The notes: a model not told the origin generated them from the letters alone. A stretch of DNA of 64,000 bases from Hordeum vulgare subsp. vulgare (GCF_904849725.1 NC_058521.1:560872176-560936175), one strand, 5' to 3'; shown: positions 11,071 through 24,424, counted from the first letter of the stretch. Program-made: numbers and translations.

Positions 11071-14000
11071 TTAAGATGAATCTCGCCCTCGAGATTCGGG
11101 TTGGCTAGAAAATAGGTGCGGGTGGTCTCGACGAAGATCCTCTTCTCGTTCCCAGGTGGCTTCTTCCTCGGTGTGGTGGCTCCACAACACCTTGCAGAAC
11201 TTGATGATCTTGCTGCGGGTAACTCTGTTGGCAGTCTCGAGAATCCTGACGGGTTTCTCCTCATATGTCAGATCACTATCAAGCTGTATGGCCTCTAGGG
11301 GCACTGTATCTCTCAATGGAACATCGGCCATCTCAGCGTGGCATTTCTTCAACTGGGAAACATGGAAGACATCATGAACTCCGGACAATCCTTCCGGCAG
11401 TTCCAGTTTATATGCAACTTCGCCTCTACGTTCAAGAATTTTGTAGGGGCCAATGAATCGGGGTGCTAACTTTCCTTTCACACCAAATCTCTTGATTCCT
11501 CGGAGTGGAGACACCCGAAGATATGCTCGGTCTCCCACTTCGTATGTTACTTCCTTGCGTTTGCTGTCAGCATAACTTTTCTGCCTGGACTGAGCTATCT
11601 TGAGTCGGTCACGAATTAGCTTGACCTTCTCTTCAGAATCTCGGATAAGGTCGGGACCAAAAAGTTGTCGGTCTCCAACTCCATCCCACATCAACGGTGT
11701 TCTGCACCTCCTTCCGTATAGAGCTTCGAAAAGGGCCATCTTCAGACTGGTCTAGTAGCTGTTGTTGTATGAGAACTCGGCATAAGGCAAATTGTCATCC
11801 CAACTAGACCCATAGTCTAGTGCGCAAGCTCTCAACATGTCCTCCAGAATCTGATTGACTCTCTCGGTCTGTCCATCTGTCTGTGGGTGAAAAGCTGTAC
11901 TGAACTCCAATCTCGTTCCCAAGGTTTCATGCAGTTGGTGCCAAAATTTTGATGTGAACTGAGTCCCTCTATCTGACACAATACTCTTCGGTACTCCGTG
12001 CAGACATACGATCCTGGTCATATATATCTTGGCCAGCTTGGCACTCGTGTAAGTAGTCTTCATAGGAATGAAGTGAGCTACCTTGGTCAAACGATCGACC
12101 ACAACCCAAATAGAATCATAGCCAGAACGGGTCCTGGGTAATCCTATGATGAAGTCCATACCAAGCTTTTCCCATTTCCACTCGGGTATCGGCAGAGGTT
12201 GGAGCAAACCTGCTGGCTTCTGATGCTCGGCTTTTACTCGCTAACAAACATCGCATATTGCTACGAACTCGGCAATGTCTTTCTTCATTCCTGTCCACGA
12301 GAAACTTTCTTTCAGATCCAGATACATCTTGGTGTTGTCGGAGTGTATCGAGTACGGGAATCATGGGCCTCCTGAAGTATCAACTTCCTGAGTTCGGGAT
12401 CATTCGGCACATAAATGCGATCCTCAAACCATAAAGTTCCGTGTTCATCCTCACGAAAACCTTTAGCCTTCCCGTCTTTCATTTTCTGCTTAACCTCAGC
12501 TATCTCCTTGTCTGATTTCTGTGCTTCGCGGATCTTTTCTATCAAAGTGGACTGAATTTCTAGTGTGGCAACAAATCCTCTTGGAACTATTTCCAATTTG
12601 AGCTCTCGGAGGTCATCGGCTAACTCCTGGGGTAACCCTCCTGCTATGAGTGTGTTCACATAACTCTTGCGTCTCAACGCATCGGCTACAACATTTGCCT
12701 TGCCTGGGTGATAATGCAATCTCATGTCATAGTCCTTGATCAATTCTAGCCATCTCCTCTGTCTGAGGTTCAACTCCTTCTGCGTGAAGATATATTTTAG
12801 GCTCTTGTGATCCATGTAAACATCACAACTATTTCCGATCAGGAAATGTCTCCAGGTCTTGAGAGCGTGCACTACGGCTGCTAGTTCCAAGTCATGCGTG
12901 GCATAATTCAACTCATGGGGTCTGAGCTGTCTGGACGCATAGGCTACAACTTTACCTTCTTGCATGAGCACTCCTCCGAGTCCTTGACGAGAAGCGTCAC
13001 AGTAAACCTGGAAATCCTTCCGAATGTTCGGCAATATCAGCACTGGGGCTGTAACCAGACGTTTCTTCAACTCTTGAAAACTGGTTTCACATTCCTCAGT
13101 CCAAACATACTTGGACTCCTTCTTCAACAACTCTGTCATGGGCTTGGCGATCTTTGAGAAATTCTCAATGAACCTCCGGTAATATCCGGCAAGTCCGAGG
13201 AAACTGCGGATCTCCTTGACTGACGTGGGTGCTACCCATTCAGTGACTGCTGCGACCTTGGCAGGGTCCACTGCTATTCCTTCTCCTGAGATGACGTGTC
13301 CGTGGAATACGACTTCCTTCAACCAAAACTCACATTTGCTAAACTTTGCATACAGCTTATGCTCTCGAAGTTTCTCCAGAACTAGACGCATATGTTCCTT
13401 GTGTTCCTCTTCGTTCTTGGAGAATATCAGTATGTCATCGATGAACACCACGACAAACTTGTCCAAGTATTCCATAAATACCTTGTTCATAAGATTCATA
13501 AAATATGCCGGAGCATTAGTCAGTCCAAATGACATGACCGTGTACTCATACAAGTCGTACCGAGTGGTGAAGGCTGTCTTGGGTATATCCTATTCACGAA
13601 TCTTCAACTGATGATACCCGGATAGAAGATCGATCTTGGAGAATATTCGGGCTCCAACTAACTGGTCAAACAGATCATTGATCATCGGCAAGGGGTACTT
13701 GTTCTTGATGGTCACCTCGTTCAATGCACGATAATCGACAACCATTCTCAAGGACTTATCCTTCTTTTCAACCAAGAGCACTGGGGCTCCCCAAGGTGAA
13801 GAACTTGGGCGAATGTACCCTTTGTCCAACAACTCCTTAATTTGCTTCTTGATTTCTACCAAGTCATTTGCGGGCATCCGATAGGGTCTCTTGGATATCG
13901 GGGCTGTTCCGGGTAATAGCTCAATCAGGAACTCAATCTCTCTATCAGGTGGCATGCCCGGCAATTCCTCCAGAAATACATCTCGGTATTCCTGTACAAT

Positions 14001-15488
14001 CGGTACTTCCTCCTGGACTACTCCCATGAGAGAGTTTACTCGTTTACTCTGTGTCGGGCGCTGAGACACGTACTTAATCCGCTTTTGCTCGGGGGTGGTG
14101 AGCAAAATAGACTTAAGGGCACAATCAATGTTCCCTTCATACTTGGCCAACCAATCAATGCCTAGGATTACATCCAATCCCTGGGACTCTAATACGATGA
14201 GGTCGGTGGGAAAATTATGGTTCCCGATGTTGAGACTCAAAGCATGGTATCCTATCCCGGCTGTCATCATGCCTCCTAGGGAACTAACCTTAATAGGCTG
14301 GCTGAGGGTTCTAGTTGGCAAACTATACTTTTCCACAACTACCCTTGATATGAATGAATGCGTTGCACCAGAATCAAAAAGTACCAATACTGCACGTGAA
14401 TTTAGCAAAAGCTTACCAACCACAGTATCGGGGTGATCATAGACCTCTTCAACATCAATGTGATTCACCTGAGCTCGAGGAAAAGGATTGGGCTTCTTTG
14501 CTGCAGAGTTGCCGTTGCCGTTTCCATTTCCCTGCTTGTTCTGGGGACATTCAGTGTCATAGTGTCCCGTCTTCTGACACTTGAAGCAGGTGATGTGATT
14601 CAAATCCTTCTGAGCTGGAGCTGAATGATGCTGAGTGCGAGTACCACCATTCTTGAAGTTGCTGTTGTTGCGGCGGTTCCCATTTCCTCCATGGTTGTGC
14701 ACTGGGTGGTTATGCTGGACGTGTCCTCCAAACTTACCGGATCCATTCCCGGTATTCCCTGAATAGGGGGTGTAGCAAGGCTTCTGCTGAGTGCCGGAGT
14801 TGAACTTTCCATTGCCATACTTCCGCTTGCGGTTCTCCATCTGCTGGTGTTTCCCCTCCAAGATGAGGGCCTTATCTACCAGCTCCTGGTAGTTGTTGAA
14901 GTTGGCTATGGTCAGCTGAATGCTCAGCTCATCATTGAGTCCCTCCAAGAACTTTTCCTGCTTGGCCGCATCATCGGCCATATCTCCAGGTGCATAACGA
15001 GCGAGCATGCTGAATTCATCGACATACTGAGCCACAGAGCGATTTCCCTGGCGTAAGTTGCGAAACTCACGCTTCTTCAGACTCATTGCACTAGCTGAGA
15101 CATGTGCGATACGGAAGGCTTGCTTGAACTGCTCCCAAGTGACTCCAGCAATGGGGTATGTGGTGGTGTAGTTCTCCCACCATGCAGCTGCAGGGCCTTC
15201 AAGTTGATGCGCGGCAAAGCGCACCTTCTCAGCTTCAGTACAACCAGAAGTGATAAGTTCCCGATCCATCTTGCGGAGCCAATCATCTGCCACAATGGGC
15301 TCAATGCTGCTGGAGAAAGTCGGAGGGTTCAGCCTCAGGAAACGGGTGAGATTGTCGGCCTGGGGTGGATGATGGTTGTTGTTATTGTTCTGGTTCTGGA
15401 TGATCAGCTGCATCAGGGTATTCTGTTGCTGAATCAACTGGGTGAGTTCCGGCGGAAAGTTGGAAGTAGGAGCATGTCTCGGAGGCAT
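11071..15488 (-). pseudogene. Gypsy gag-pol polyprotein, broken
   Basis: The frame starts at MPPRHAPTS (15488). Visible in order are a gag core (AAAWWENY region), a CCHC knuckle [14 protein letters not shown], protease [13 protein letters not shown] with FIDDILIF, RNase H ([19 protein letters not shown]), integrase (GMDFIIGLP, VSDRGTQF, HPQTDGQTERVN) and a chromodomain-like tail ending EEATWEREEDLRRDHP. The breaks are TAG at 13590-13592, a one-base deletion near 12360 in the integrase zinc-finger region, TAG at 12241-12243 and TAG at 11752-11754. All three TAGs fall where the family has Gln. The protein would act in retrotransposition; here it cannot be made whole. Confidence 0.9.
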
Positions 15489-15700
15489 CTGATGTTTGTA
15501 GAGGGGTGAGATTAGCATAGAACAATGCTCTAAGAGTAATTACACTACCCATACGAAATGCAACAAACAAGTATCACACCACACATTTTATTCAATACCA
15601 TCACAAAGGTTCACACAGGGATACAAAATTCGATAACCTAAACATCGGCCTAAGCGTTTAACGATAAAATAAATTTGGTGGTCTAGTCTAAGTGTCCTCC

Positions 15701-16408
15701 TCAGAAAAGCATGGTGGTGGGTCCTTCGGTGGAGCTTTCTTCATAGTCCTCGTCATTGCTGATCAAGGGGGCTACGTCTCCTTCGGGATGAAGGTTTTCG
15801 CCCATGTCTAGTTCCTCCTCCAGGTATGCAACTCGAGTCTTCAGCTTCTCGATCCTCTCCAGAAAGTCCTTCACCTCCAATTCGTGCTCATAGTGGGCTT
15901 CCCGGGCTGCTTCTTCGAGTTCGAGTCCGCGGAGCGACAGTTGCTTGATCTTCCTGGCGTCCTTGATCACACGATGCTCTAGAGTCCCGTTGTGCTTCTC
16001 CAAGGTCTGGGCATAGGATAGGAGAGCGTCCTTGGTCTTGCTTGAGATGATTTCTCCATCTTCTCTTCTCCGGGATACCGTGAATAGGTCTGGTGAAATA
16101 GGGCAGCCTCTGTACACTTCCTTGATACGTCCGAGTGCACAATGGACCGCCATGTCCCTTCCGAGAATCCAGTTGGGGTGCATAAACTTGAAATCGACCG
16201 GCTCAGTGCGCGGCTCGAATGTCCTTCCGGGAACGTGCACCTCAATCCTGTAGCGTGAATCCTCCGGGTAAGACGAAATAGGCTTCCCTGTGATAGTCGG
16301 CAGAGCAATCCTCAAGTCCTTGGTGATCTGTATCAGCTCCTTTCCGAAAGGCATAGTGGCGTCGGGCTGGCAAAACTCCGTGAACTTAACGGGGATGAAG
16401 GTGGCCAT
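15701..16408 (-). CDS. Accessory coiled-coil ORF of the gypsy element
   Basis: An intact 235-codon frame lies between the primer site and gag, on the same strand as gag-pol. It begins MATFIPVKFTEF. Residues about 130-200 are rich in Glu, Leu, Lys and Arg with heptad-like spacing (EHELEVKDFLERIEKLKTR), so a coiled coil is likely. The C-terminus is acidic. I see no zinc finger, protease or polymerase motif. It stays open while the adjacent gag-pol has four breaks. It may be an additional element-encoded protein or a captured host segment. I do not recognise a named family, and function is unknown. Confidence 0.6.
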   Translation of the reverse strand: MATFIPVKFTEFCQPDATMPFGKELIQITKDLRIALPTITGKPISSYPEDSRYRIEVHVPGRTFEPRTEPVDFKFMHPNWILGRDMAVHCALGRIKEVYRGCPISPDLFTVSRRREDGEIISSKTKDALLSYAQTLEKHNGTLEHRVIKDARKIKQLSLRGLELEEAAREAHYEHELEVKDFLERIEKLKTRVAYLEEELDMGENLHPEGDVAPLISNDEDYEESSTEGPTTMLF

Positions 16409-16544
16409 CTAAAACATTGGAAAATCGGAGAGAAGTCAGAAATGATCAGAAGAGGAAATACAGGATTTATAGACATAAGAAAATAGTTTTCTTCCTAAGG
16501 CTTTTCCATTCCTAGAGGTTACGTCCTACGGTCAGCGTGTGCTC

Positions 16545-16557
16545 TGAATACCATTTC
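16545..16557 (-). other. Primer binding site of the gypsy element
   Basis: On the minus strand atggtattcagagc directly follows the LTR end (...cgctaca). It is close to the initiator-Met tRNA site tggtatcagagc, with one inserted base. Confidence 0.65.
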
Positions 16558-17430
16558 TGTAGCGACCCGACTCAATACGAGTCAAGCCTCTGGTGTTTCC
16601 GTACCATCCCAAGATCATGCTGGTACACACTCAGTACATCAATGTATATATCAAGAGTTCAATCACACAACTTTATTAATCAAAATCTCATAACGAGTAC
16701 TTTATTACAATAATGGATTACAATAAAGTGGCTGAAGGCCATCTCATGAGATATCTAACGAAGACTAGCGGAAGCATCAGGTAGACGAGTCCATCCGACT
16801 CCAGGGCATGTCGTTGAGCGTAGATCGTAGCCTCACTCCTGGTCGGAAAAGTACTCTGCAACATGATACGTTGCAGCCGTGTAGGTCAGCATATGGAATA
16901 TGCTGGCAAGTCATCAAAGAGAGGGGTAAAATAATAAACAACTATCTCTACATGCATATTTGGCAGGTGGGGCTATAGGTTTTGCATAAAGCCAATTTTC
17001 TCCTACAACAAGAGGGGATGAAAGCAAAATATTACTACATTGTTTGTTGTTAACGAGATGGTTCCGCCAACCAATTCTCGCACCCGAGTTGTTGTTAATA
17101 CCCGCATCATTATTAAGTTGTGTCGAGAGTTCAGGGAAATTTCAATGGCTTCGGCTCAAGTTGTCCATGACCGTGGACACGGCTAATTGATTAGTTTTGG
17201 GCACTCTGCAGAGTTTTGCACACATTCCCCACAAGATTTGATCGCCTCCGAGTATGTCCTCGCACTTCAGGGTGTTTGAAGACCGGATGATCAAAACATG
17301 GTCTTTCAACGGGTCCCTCTGAATCCCTGTCGGTGCCCATCCATTCCTACCGTTCTTCTACATCTGCTAGCACCGCCTGTCCAGAGTCGCCGTGTTGTCC
17401 AACCAAGCCAGATCCCAGAATGACTTGTGG
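16558..17430 (-). repeat. Truncated 5' LTR of the gypsy element
   Basis: This 873-bp piece matches 8027-8899 without gaps and stops at gacttgtgg, where an Angela LTR starts. The last five bases, tgtgg, are the expected left target duplication of that Angela copy. They are not found after the next Angela 3' LTR at 26204. Confidence 0.9.
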
Positions 17431-19157
17431 TGTTGGAAATATGCCCTATAGGCAATAATAAAATGGTTATTATCACATTTCCTTGTTCATGATAATCGTC
17501 TATTGCTCATGCTATAATTGTATTAACAGGAAACAGTGATACATGTATGAATAAATAGATCACAATGTGTCCCTATCAAGCCTCTAGTTGGCTAGCTCGT
17601 TAGTCAATAGATGATCATGGTTTCCTGGTCATGGGCATTAGATGTCATTGATAAAGGGATCACATCATTAGGAGAATGATGTGATGGACAAGACCCAATC
17701 CTAAGCATAGCACTAGATCGTATTGTTCGTATGCTAAAGCTTTTCTAATGTCAAGTATCTTTTCCTTCGACCGTGAGATTGTGCAACTCCCGGATACCGT
17801 AGGAGTGCTTTGGGTGTATCAAACGTCACAACGTAACTGGGTGACTATAAAGGTGCACTACGGGTAGCTCCAAAAGTGTCTGTTGGGTTGGTACGAATCG
17901 AGATCGGGATTTGTCACTCCGTGTGACGGAGAGGTATCTCTGGGCCCACTCAGTAGAACATCATCATGAGCTCAATGTGACTAAGGAGTTAGTCACACGA
18001 TGACGTGCTATGGAACGAGTAAAGAGACTTACCGGTAACGAGATTGAACAAGGTATAGGTATACCGACGATCGAATCTCGGGCAAGTTCTATACCGACAG
18101 ACAAAGGGAATCGTATACGGGATTGATTGAATCCTTGACATCGTGGTTCATCCGATGAGATCATCGTGGAGCAAGTGGGAGCCACCATGGGTATCCAGAC
18201 CCCGCTGATGGTTATTGGCCAGAGAGGTGTCTCGGTCATGTCTGCCTGTCTCCCGAACCCGTAGGGTCTACACACTTAAGGTTCGATGACGCTAGGGTTA
18301 TAGGGAATTATTATACGAGGTTACCGAAAGTCATTTGGAGTCGCGGATGAGATCCCGGACATCAGGAGGAGCTCCGGAATGGTCCGGAGGTAAAGATTGA
18401 TATATAGGACGGATGGTTTCGGATGCCGGAAGTGTTTCGGGCATCACCGGTAACGTACCGGGACCACTGGGACCACCGGAGGTGGCCCCGGGGGACCACC
18501 GAAGGGGGGCAACGACCCCGCGAGGTAAGGTGGGCCAAGTGGGGGTGGGAACCAGCCCCTAGGTGGGCTGGTGCGCCTCCCCACTCAGCCCAATGCGCAG
18601 GGGAGAGAAAGGGGGGGGGCAAACCCTAAGCCAGGTGGGCCTAAGGCCCACCATATGGTGCGCCACCCCCTCCTCCCCCTCTGGCCGCCGCACCCCCTAG
18701 GGTGGGAACCCTAGGGGTCTCACCCCCTCTCCCCTTCCCCTATATATAGTGGGAACTTTGGCCATTGGGAAACACACGGTTTTCCCTCTCCCTCGGCGCA
18801 GCCCTGCTCTTCTTCTGCCGGTGCTTGGCGAAGCCCTGCCGGGAGACCTCGTCTCTCCATCGACGCCACGCCATCGTGCTGCTGGAGTTCTTACACAACC
18901 TCTCCCTCCTCCTTGCTGGATCAAGGTGCGGGAGACGTCACCGGGCTGCACGTGTGTTGAACGCGGAGGTGCCGTAGTTCGGCACTAGATCGGAATCGCT
19001 ACGAGTACGACTCCATCAACCGCGTTCTAGCAACGCTTCCGCTTAGCGATCTTCAAAGGTATGAAGATGCTCTTACCCCTCTCTCGTTGCTGGTATCTCC
19101 ATAGGAAGATCTGAATAAGCGTAGGAAAATTTTGAATTTATGCTACGTTACCCAACA
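17431..19157 (+). repeat. 5' LTR of a second (inner) Angela element
   Basis: This 1727-bp LTR begins tgttggaaatatgcc and ends acccaaca. It differs from the outer pair in the segment before its TATA box (about 18655-18735), where it is shorter and of different sequence. It therefore belongs to a separate Angela insertion inside the gypsy LTR. A primer site follows at 19159. Confidence 0.9.
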
Positions 19158-22100
19158 GTGGCATCCGAGCCAGGTTTTCTATGCGTAGATCCTATGCACG
19201 AGTAGAACACAAAAGTTGTGGGCGATGATTTGTCAATTTGCTTGCCGCTACTAGTCTTATTATTTTCCGGCGGTATTGTGGGATGAAGCGGCCCGGACCG
19301 ACTTTACACATACGCTTACGTGAGACTGGTTCCACCGACAGACATGCACACCGTGCATAAAGGTGGCTAGCGGGTGTCTGTCTCTCCTACTCTAGTCGGA
19401 TTGGATTTGATGAAAAGGGTCCTTATGAAGGGTAAATAGCTTTTGCATATCATCGTTGTGGCTGTCACGTAGGTAAGAAGGCGTTCTTGATAGAAACCCA
19501 AATCAGCCACGTAAAACTTGCAACAACAATTAGAGGACGTCTAACTTGTTTTTGCAGGGTTTGACATGCGATGTGATATGGCCAAAGTTGTGATGTTGCA
19601 TGTATGATGTATGAGATGATCATGTTATTGTAATAGGTTTCACGACTTGCATGTCGATGAGTATGACAACCGACAGGAGCCATAGGAGTTGTCTTAATTT
19701 ATTGTATGAGATGCAACACCATGTGCTTACTATTACTTCATTGCTAACGGTTAGCTATAGTAGTAGTGATAGTAGTAGTTGGCGTGACGACTTCACGGAG
19801 ACACGATGATGGAGATCATGGTGTCACGCCGGTGACGATGATGATCATGCGATGCCTGAAGATGGAGATCGAAAGAGCATAGATGATAATGGCCATATCA
19901 TGTCACTATATGATTGCATTGTGATGTTTATCATGTTTTACATCTTATTGCTTAGAACGACGGTAGCATAATAAGATGATCCCTCTTAAAATTTCGAGAA
20001 CGTATTCCCCTAAGTGTGCACCGTTGCGAAGGTTCGTTGTCTCGAAGCACCACGTGATGATCGGGTGTGATAGATTCTAACGTTCACATACAACGGGTGT
20101 AAGCCAGATTTACACACGCGAAACACCTAGGTTGACTCGACGAGCTTAGCATATACAGACATGACCTCGAATACAAGAGACCGAAAGGTCGAACATGAGT
20201 CGTATGGTTGAATACGATCAGCATGGAGTTGCTCACCATGGTGACTAGTCCGTCTCACGTGATGATCGGACACGGGTTAGTCAACATGGATCATGTATCA
20301 CTTAGATGACTAGAGGGATGTCGATTTAAGTGGGAGTTCATACTTAATTTGATTAAATGAACTTAATTGTCATGAACTTAGTCTAAAAGTTGTCTTTATA
20401 AATATTGTAGATGTACAACGTCAACCTCAATTTCAACGCATTCCTAGAGAAAAACAAGCTGAAAGATGATGGTAGCAACTATGCGGACTGGGTTCACAAC
20501 TTGAAGCTCATCCTTGAAGCAGCTAAAAAGGCTTATGTCCTTGATGCGCCGCTAGGTGATCCTCCCGCTCCCGCAGCAGCACAGGATATTCTGAACGTTT
20601 GGCAAAATCGGAGTGATGACTACTCTCTGGTTAGGTGTGGCATGCTATACAGTTTAGAAACGGGGCTCCAAAGGCATTTTGAGCAACACGGTGCATATGA
20701 GATGTTCCAATAGGTGAAGCTAGTTTTTCAAGCTCATGCCCGTGTCGAGAGATATGAAGTCTCCGACAAGTTCTTTAGCTGTAAGATGGAGGAGAACAGT
20801 TCTGTCAGTGAGCACATACTCAAAATGTCTGGGTTACACGATCGTCTGACTTCACTTGGAGTCGAACTTCCGGATGATGCTATAATTGACAGAATCTTCC
20901 AGTCTCTCCCACCAAGCTACAAAGGTTTTGTGCTGAACTACAACATGCAAGGGATGGAGAAGACCATTCCCGAGTTGTACTCGATGCTCAAGTCTGCAGA
21001 AGTAGAAATCAAGAAAGAGCATCAAGTGTTGATGGTCAACAAGACCGCTAGTTTCAAGAAGGGCAAGGGTAATAAGAACTTCAAGAAAGACGGCAAAGCC
21101 GTTGCCGCGCCCGGTAAGCCAGATGCCGGGAAGAAGAAAAATAATGGACCCAAGCCTGAGACTGAGTGCTTCTATTGCAAGGGAAAGGGTCACTGGAAGC
21201 GGAAGTGCCCCAAATACTTAGCGGACAAGAAGGCCGTCAACGTTAAAGGTATATGTGATATACATGTTATTGATGTGTACCTTACCAGCGCTCGTAGTAG
21301 CTCCTGGGTATTTGATACCGGTGCTGTTGCTCACATTTGCAACTCAAAGCAGGAACTACGGAATAAGCGAAGACTGGCCAAGGACGAGGTGACGATGCGC
21401 GTCGGGAATGGCTCCAAGGTCGATGTGATCGCCGTCGGCACGCTACCTCTACATCTACCGTCCGGATTAGTTTTAAACCTTAATAATTGTTATTTAGTAC
21501 CAGCTTTGAGCATGAATATTGTATCAGGGTCTTGCTTAATGCGAGACGGCTACTCATTTAAGTCAGAGAATAATGGTTGTTCTATTTATATGAGTGATAT
21601 GTTTTATGGTCATGCTCCGCTGGTGAATGGTTTATTCCTGATGAATCTCGATCGTGATGTTACGCATATTCATAGTGTGAGTACCAAAAGATGTAAAGTT
21701 GATAACGATAGGCCCACATACTTGTGGCACTGCCACCTTGGTCATATGGGCGTTAAGCGCATGAAGAAGCTCCATAGTGATGGACTATTAGAGTCTCTTG
21801 ACTTTGAATCATTTGACACATGCGAACCGTGCCTCATGGGCAAGCTGACTAAGACTCCATTCTCAGGAATAATGGAGAGAGCAACCGACTTATTGGAAAT
21901 AATACATACTGGTGTGTGTGGTCCAATGAACGTTGAAGCTCGCGGTGGTTATCGTTATGTTCTCACTCTCACCGGTGATTCGAGTAGGTATGGGTATATC
22001 TACTTGATGAAGCACAAATCTGAGACGTTTGAAAAGTTCAAGGAATTTCAGAGTGAGGTTGAGAATCAATGTGACAGAAAAATTAAATGTCTACGATCTG

Positions 22101-24424
22101 ATCGTGGAGGAGAATATTTGAGTCACGAGTTTGGCACACACCTAAGGAAGTGTGGAATCGTTTCACAATTGACGCCGCCTAGCACACCGCAACGCAACGG
22201 AGTGTCTGAACGTCGTAATCGCACTTTATTAGATATGGTACGATCTATGATGTCTCTTACCGACTTACTGCTATCATTTTGGGGATACGCATTAGAAACT
22301 GCAGCATTCACTTTAGATAGGGCACCGTCTTAATCCGTTGAGACGACACCGTATGAACTATGGTTTGGCAAGAAACCTAAGTTGTCGTTTCTTAAAGTTT
22401 TGGGCTGCGATGCTTATGTGAAGAAACTTCAACCAGAAAAGCTCGAACCCAAAGCGGAGAAATGCGTATTCATAGGATACCCTAAGGAAACTATTGGGTA
22501 TACCTTCTATCTTAGATCCGAAGGTAAAACCTTTGTTGCCAAGAACGGATCCTTTCTAGAGAAAGAGTTTCTCTCGAAAGAAGTAAGTGGGAGGAAGGTA
22601 GAACTTGATGAGGTAATTACACCCCCTCTCGAACAGGATAGTAGCACAGCGCGGGAAGTTGTTCCTGTGGCGCCTACACCGACTGAAGAGGAAGTTAATG
22701 ATGATGATCATGAAGCTTCGGATCAAGTTACTACTGAACCGCGAAGGTCCACAAGGGCACGCTACGCACCAGAGTGGTACGGCAACCCTGTGATGGAAAT
22801 CATGTTGTTAGACAACGGTGAACCTTCGAACTATGAAGAAGCGATGGCGGGCCCGGATTCCAACAAATGGCTTGAGGCTATGAAATCCGAGATAGGATCC
22901 ATGTATGAGAACAAAGTATGGACTTTGGTGGACTTGCCCGATGACCGGCGAGCCATTGAAAATAAATGGATCTTCAAGAAGAAGACTGATGCGAACGGTA
23001 ATGTAACCGTTTACAAAGCTCGACTTGTCGCAAAGGGTTTTCGACAAATTCAAGGAGTTGACTACGAAGAGACTTTCTCTCCCGTAGTGAAGCTGAAATC
23101 AGTCCGAATCATGTTAGCAATCGCCGCCTTTTATGATTATGAAATTTGGCAAATGGACGTCAAAACAACGTTCCTTAACGGGAACCTTAAGGAAGAGTTG
23201 TATATGATGCAACCAGAAGGTTTTGTCGACCCTAAGGGTGCTAACAAAGTGTGCAAGCTCCAGCGCTCCATCTATGGGATGGTGCAAGCATCTCGGAGTT
23301 GGAACATTCGCTTTAATGAGGTGATTAAAGCGTTTGGGTACATACAGGTTTACGGAGAAGCCTGTCTGTACAAGAAAGTGAGTGGGAGCTCTGTAGCTTT
23401 CCTCATACTATATGTGGATGACATATTATTGATGGGGAATGATATAGAGATGTTGGAGAGCATAAAGGCCTATTTGAACAAGAGTTTTTCAATGAAGGAC
23501 CTTGGAGAAGTTGCATACATATTAGGCATCAAAATCTATAGAGATAGATTGAGACGCCTCATAGGTCTTTCGCAAAGTACATACCTTGACAAGATATTGA
23601 AGAAGTTCAACATGTTAAACTCAAAGAAAGGGTTCTTGCCAGTTTTGCAAGGTATGAGATTGAGTAAGACTCAGTCACCGACCACAACAACAGATAGAGA
23701 GAAGATGAGTTCTGTCCCCTACGCTTCAGCCGTAGGCTCTCTTATGTATGCCATGCTGTGTACCAGACCTGATATAAACCTTGCCATAAGTTTGGTAGGG
23801 AGGTACCAAAGTGATCCCGGTATGGAACACTGGGCAGCGGTCAAGAATATCCTTAAGTACCTGAAAAGGACTAAGGAAATGTTTCTCGTTTATGGAGGTG
23901 ACGAAGAGCTCGTCGTAAAGGGTTACGTTGACGCTAGCTTCGACACAGATCCGGATGTCTCTAAGTCATAGACCGGATACGTATATGTTTTGAATGGTGG
24001 GGCAGTGAGCTGGTGCAGCAGCAAGCAAGAAGTCGTGGCAGCATCTACATGTGAAGCGGAGTACATAGCTGCTTCAGAAGCGGCTCATGAAGAATTTGGA
24101 TGAAGGAGCTCATCACCGACCTTGGAGTGGTTCCAAGCGCATCGGGTCCAATGACACTCTTCTGTGATAACACTGGGCCATTGCCATAGCCAAGGAGCCC
24201 AGGTTTCACCGGAAGACGAAGCACATCAAACGCCGCTACAACTCCATCCAGGACCATGTCCAGAGTGGAGTGATAGATATTTGTAAAGTACACACGGATC
24301 TGAATATTGCAGACCCGTTGACTAAACCTCTTCCACGAGCAAAACATGATCAACACCATAATGCTATGGGTGTTCGATACATCACAATGTAACTAGATTA
24401 TTGACTCTAGTGCAAGTGGGAGAC
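19158..24424 (+). mobile_element. Angela internal region (inner/outer chimera)
   Basis: The segment runs from the inner element's primer site to the outer element's polypurine tract (gtgggagac, ending 24424). Its left end belongs to the inner Angela and its right end is joined to the outer Angela 3' LTR. The crossover must therefore lie somewhere within it, in gag-pol or the leader. The exact point cannot be seen without a second full-length Angela for comparison. Confidence 0.7.
20411..24392 (+). pseudogene. Angela gag-pol polyprotein, broken
   Basis: The frame begins MYNVNLNFNAF at 20411. In order I see gag, knuckle CFYCKGKGHWKRKC (about 21168), protease VFDTGAVAHIC, integrase zinc region (WHCHLGHMG), integrase core (LRSDRGGEY, PQRNGVSERRN), RT with YVDDILLMGND (about 23411) and RNase H. 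The breaks are TAG at 20711-20713, TAA at 22331-22333, TAG at 23969-23971, and single-base losses near 24095 and 24170. The expected first catalytic Asp of the integrase (His-Thr-Asp-Val in the family) reads Gly (HTGVCGPM). The product would be a copia polyprotein for cytoplasmic particle formation and integration. It is dead as written. Confidence 0.9.

Larger units (their letters stand above)
8027..17430 (-). mobile_element. Tekay-type gypsy chromovirus, 5' LTR truncated
   Basis: The element lies on the minus strand inside the Angela leader. It has a full 3' LTR (8027-11058), a broken gag-pol, an extra upstream ORF, a primer site and 873 bp of the 5' LTR (16558-17430). The 5' LTR is cut where an Angela LTR begins, and its remaining roughly 2.16 kb occurs nowhere else in the window. 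By eye I count about 19 mismatches and no indels between the 873 aligned LTR bases, so the insertion is not recent. The C-terminal chromodomain-like tail and CCHC-DSGA-RT-IN order place it among plant chromoviruses. Confidence 0.85.
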
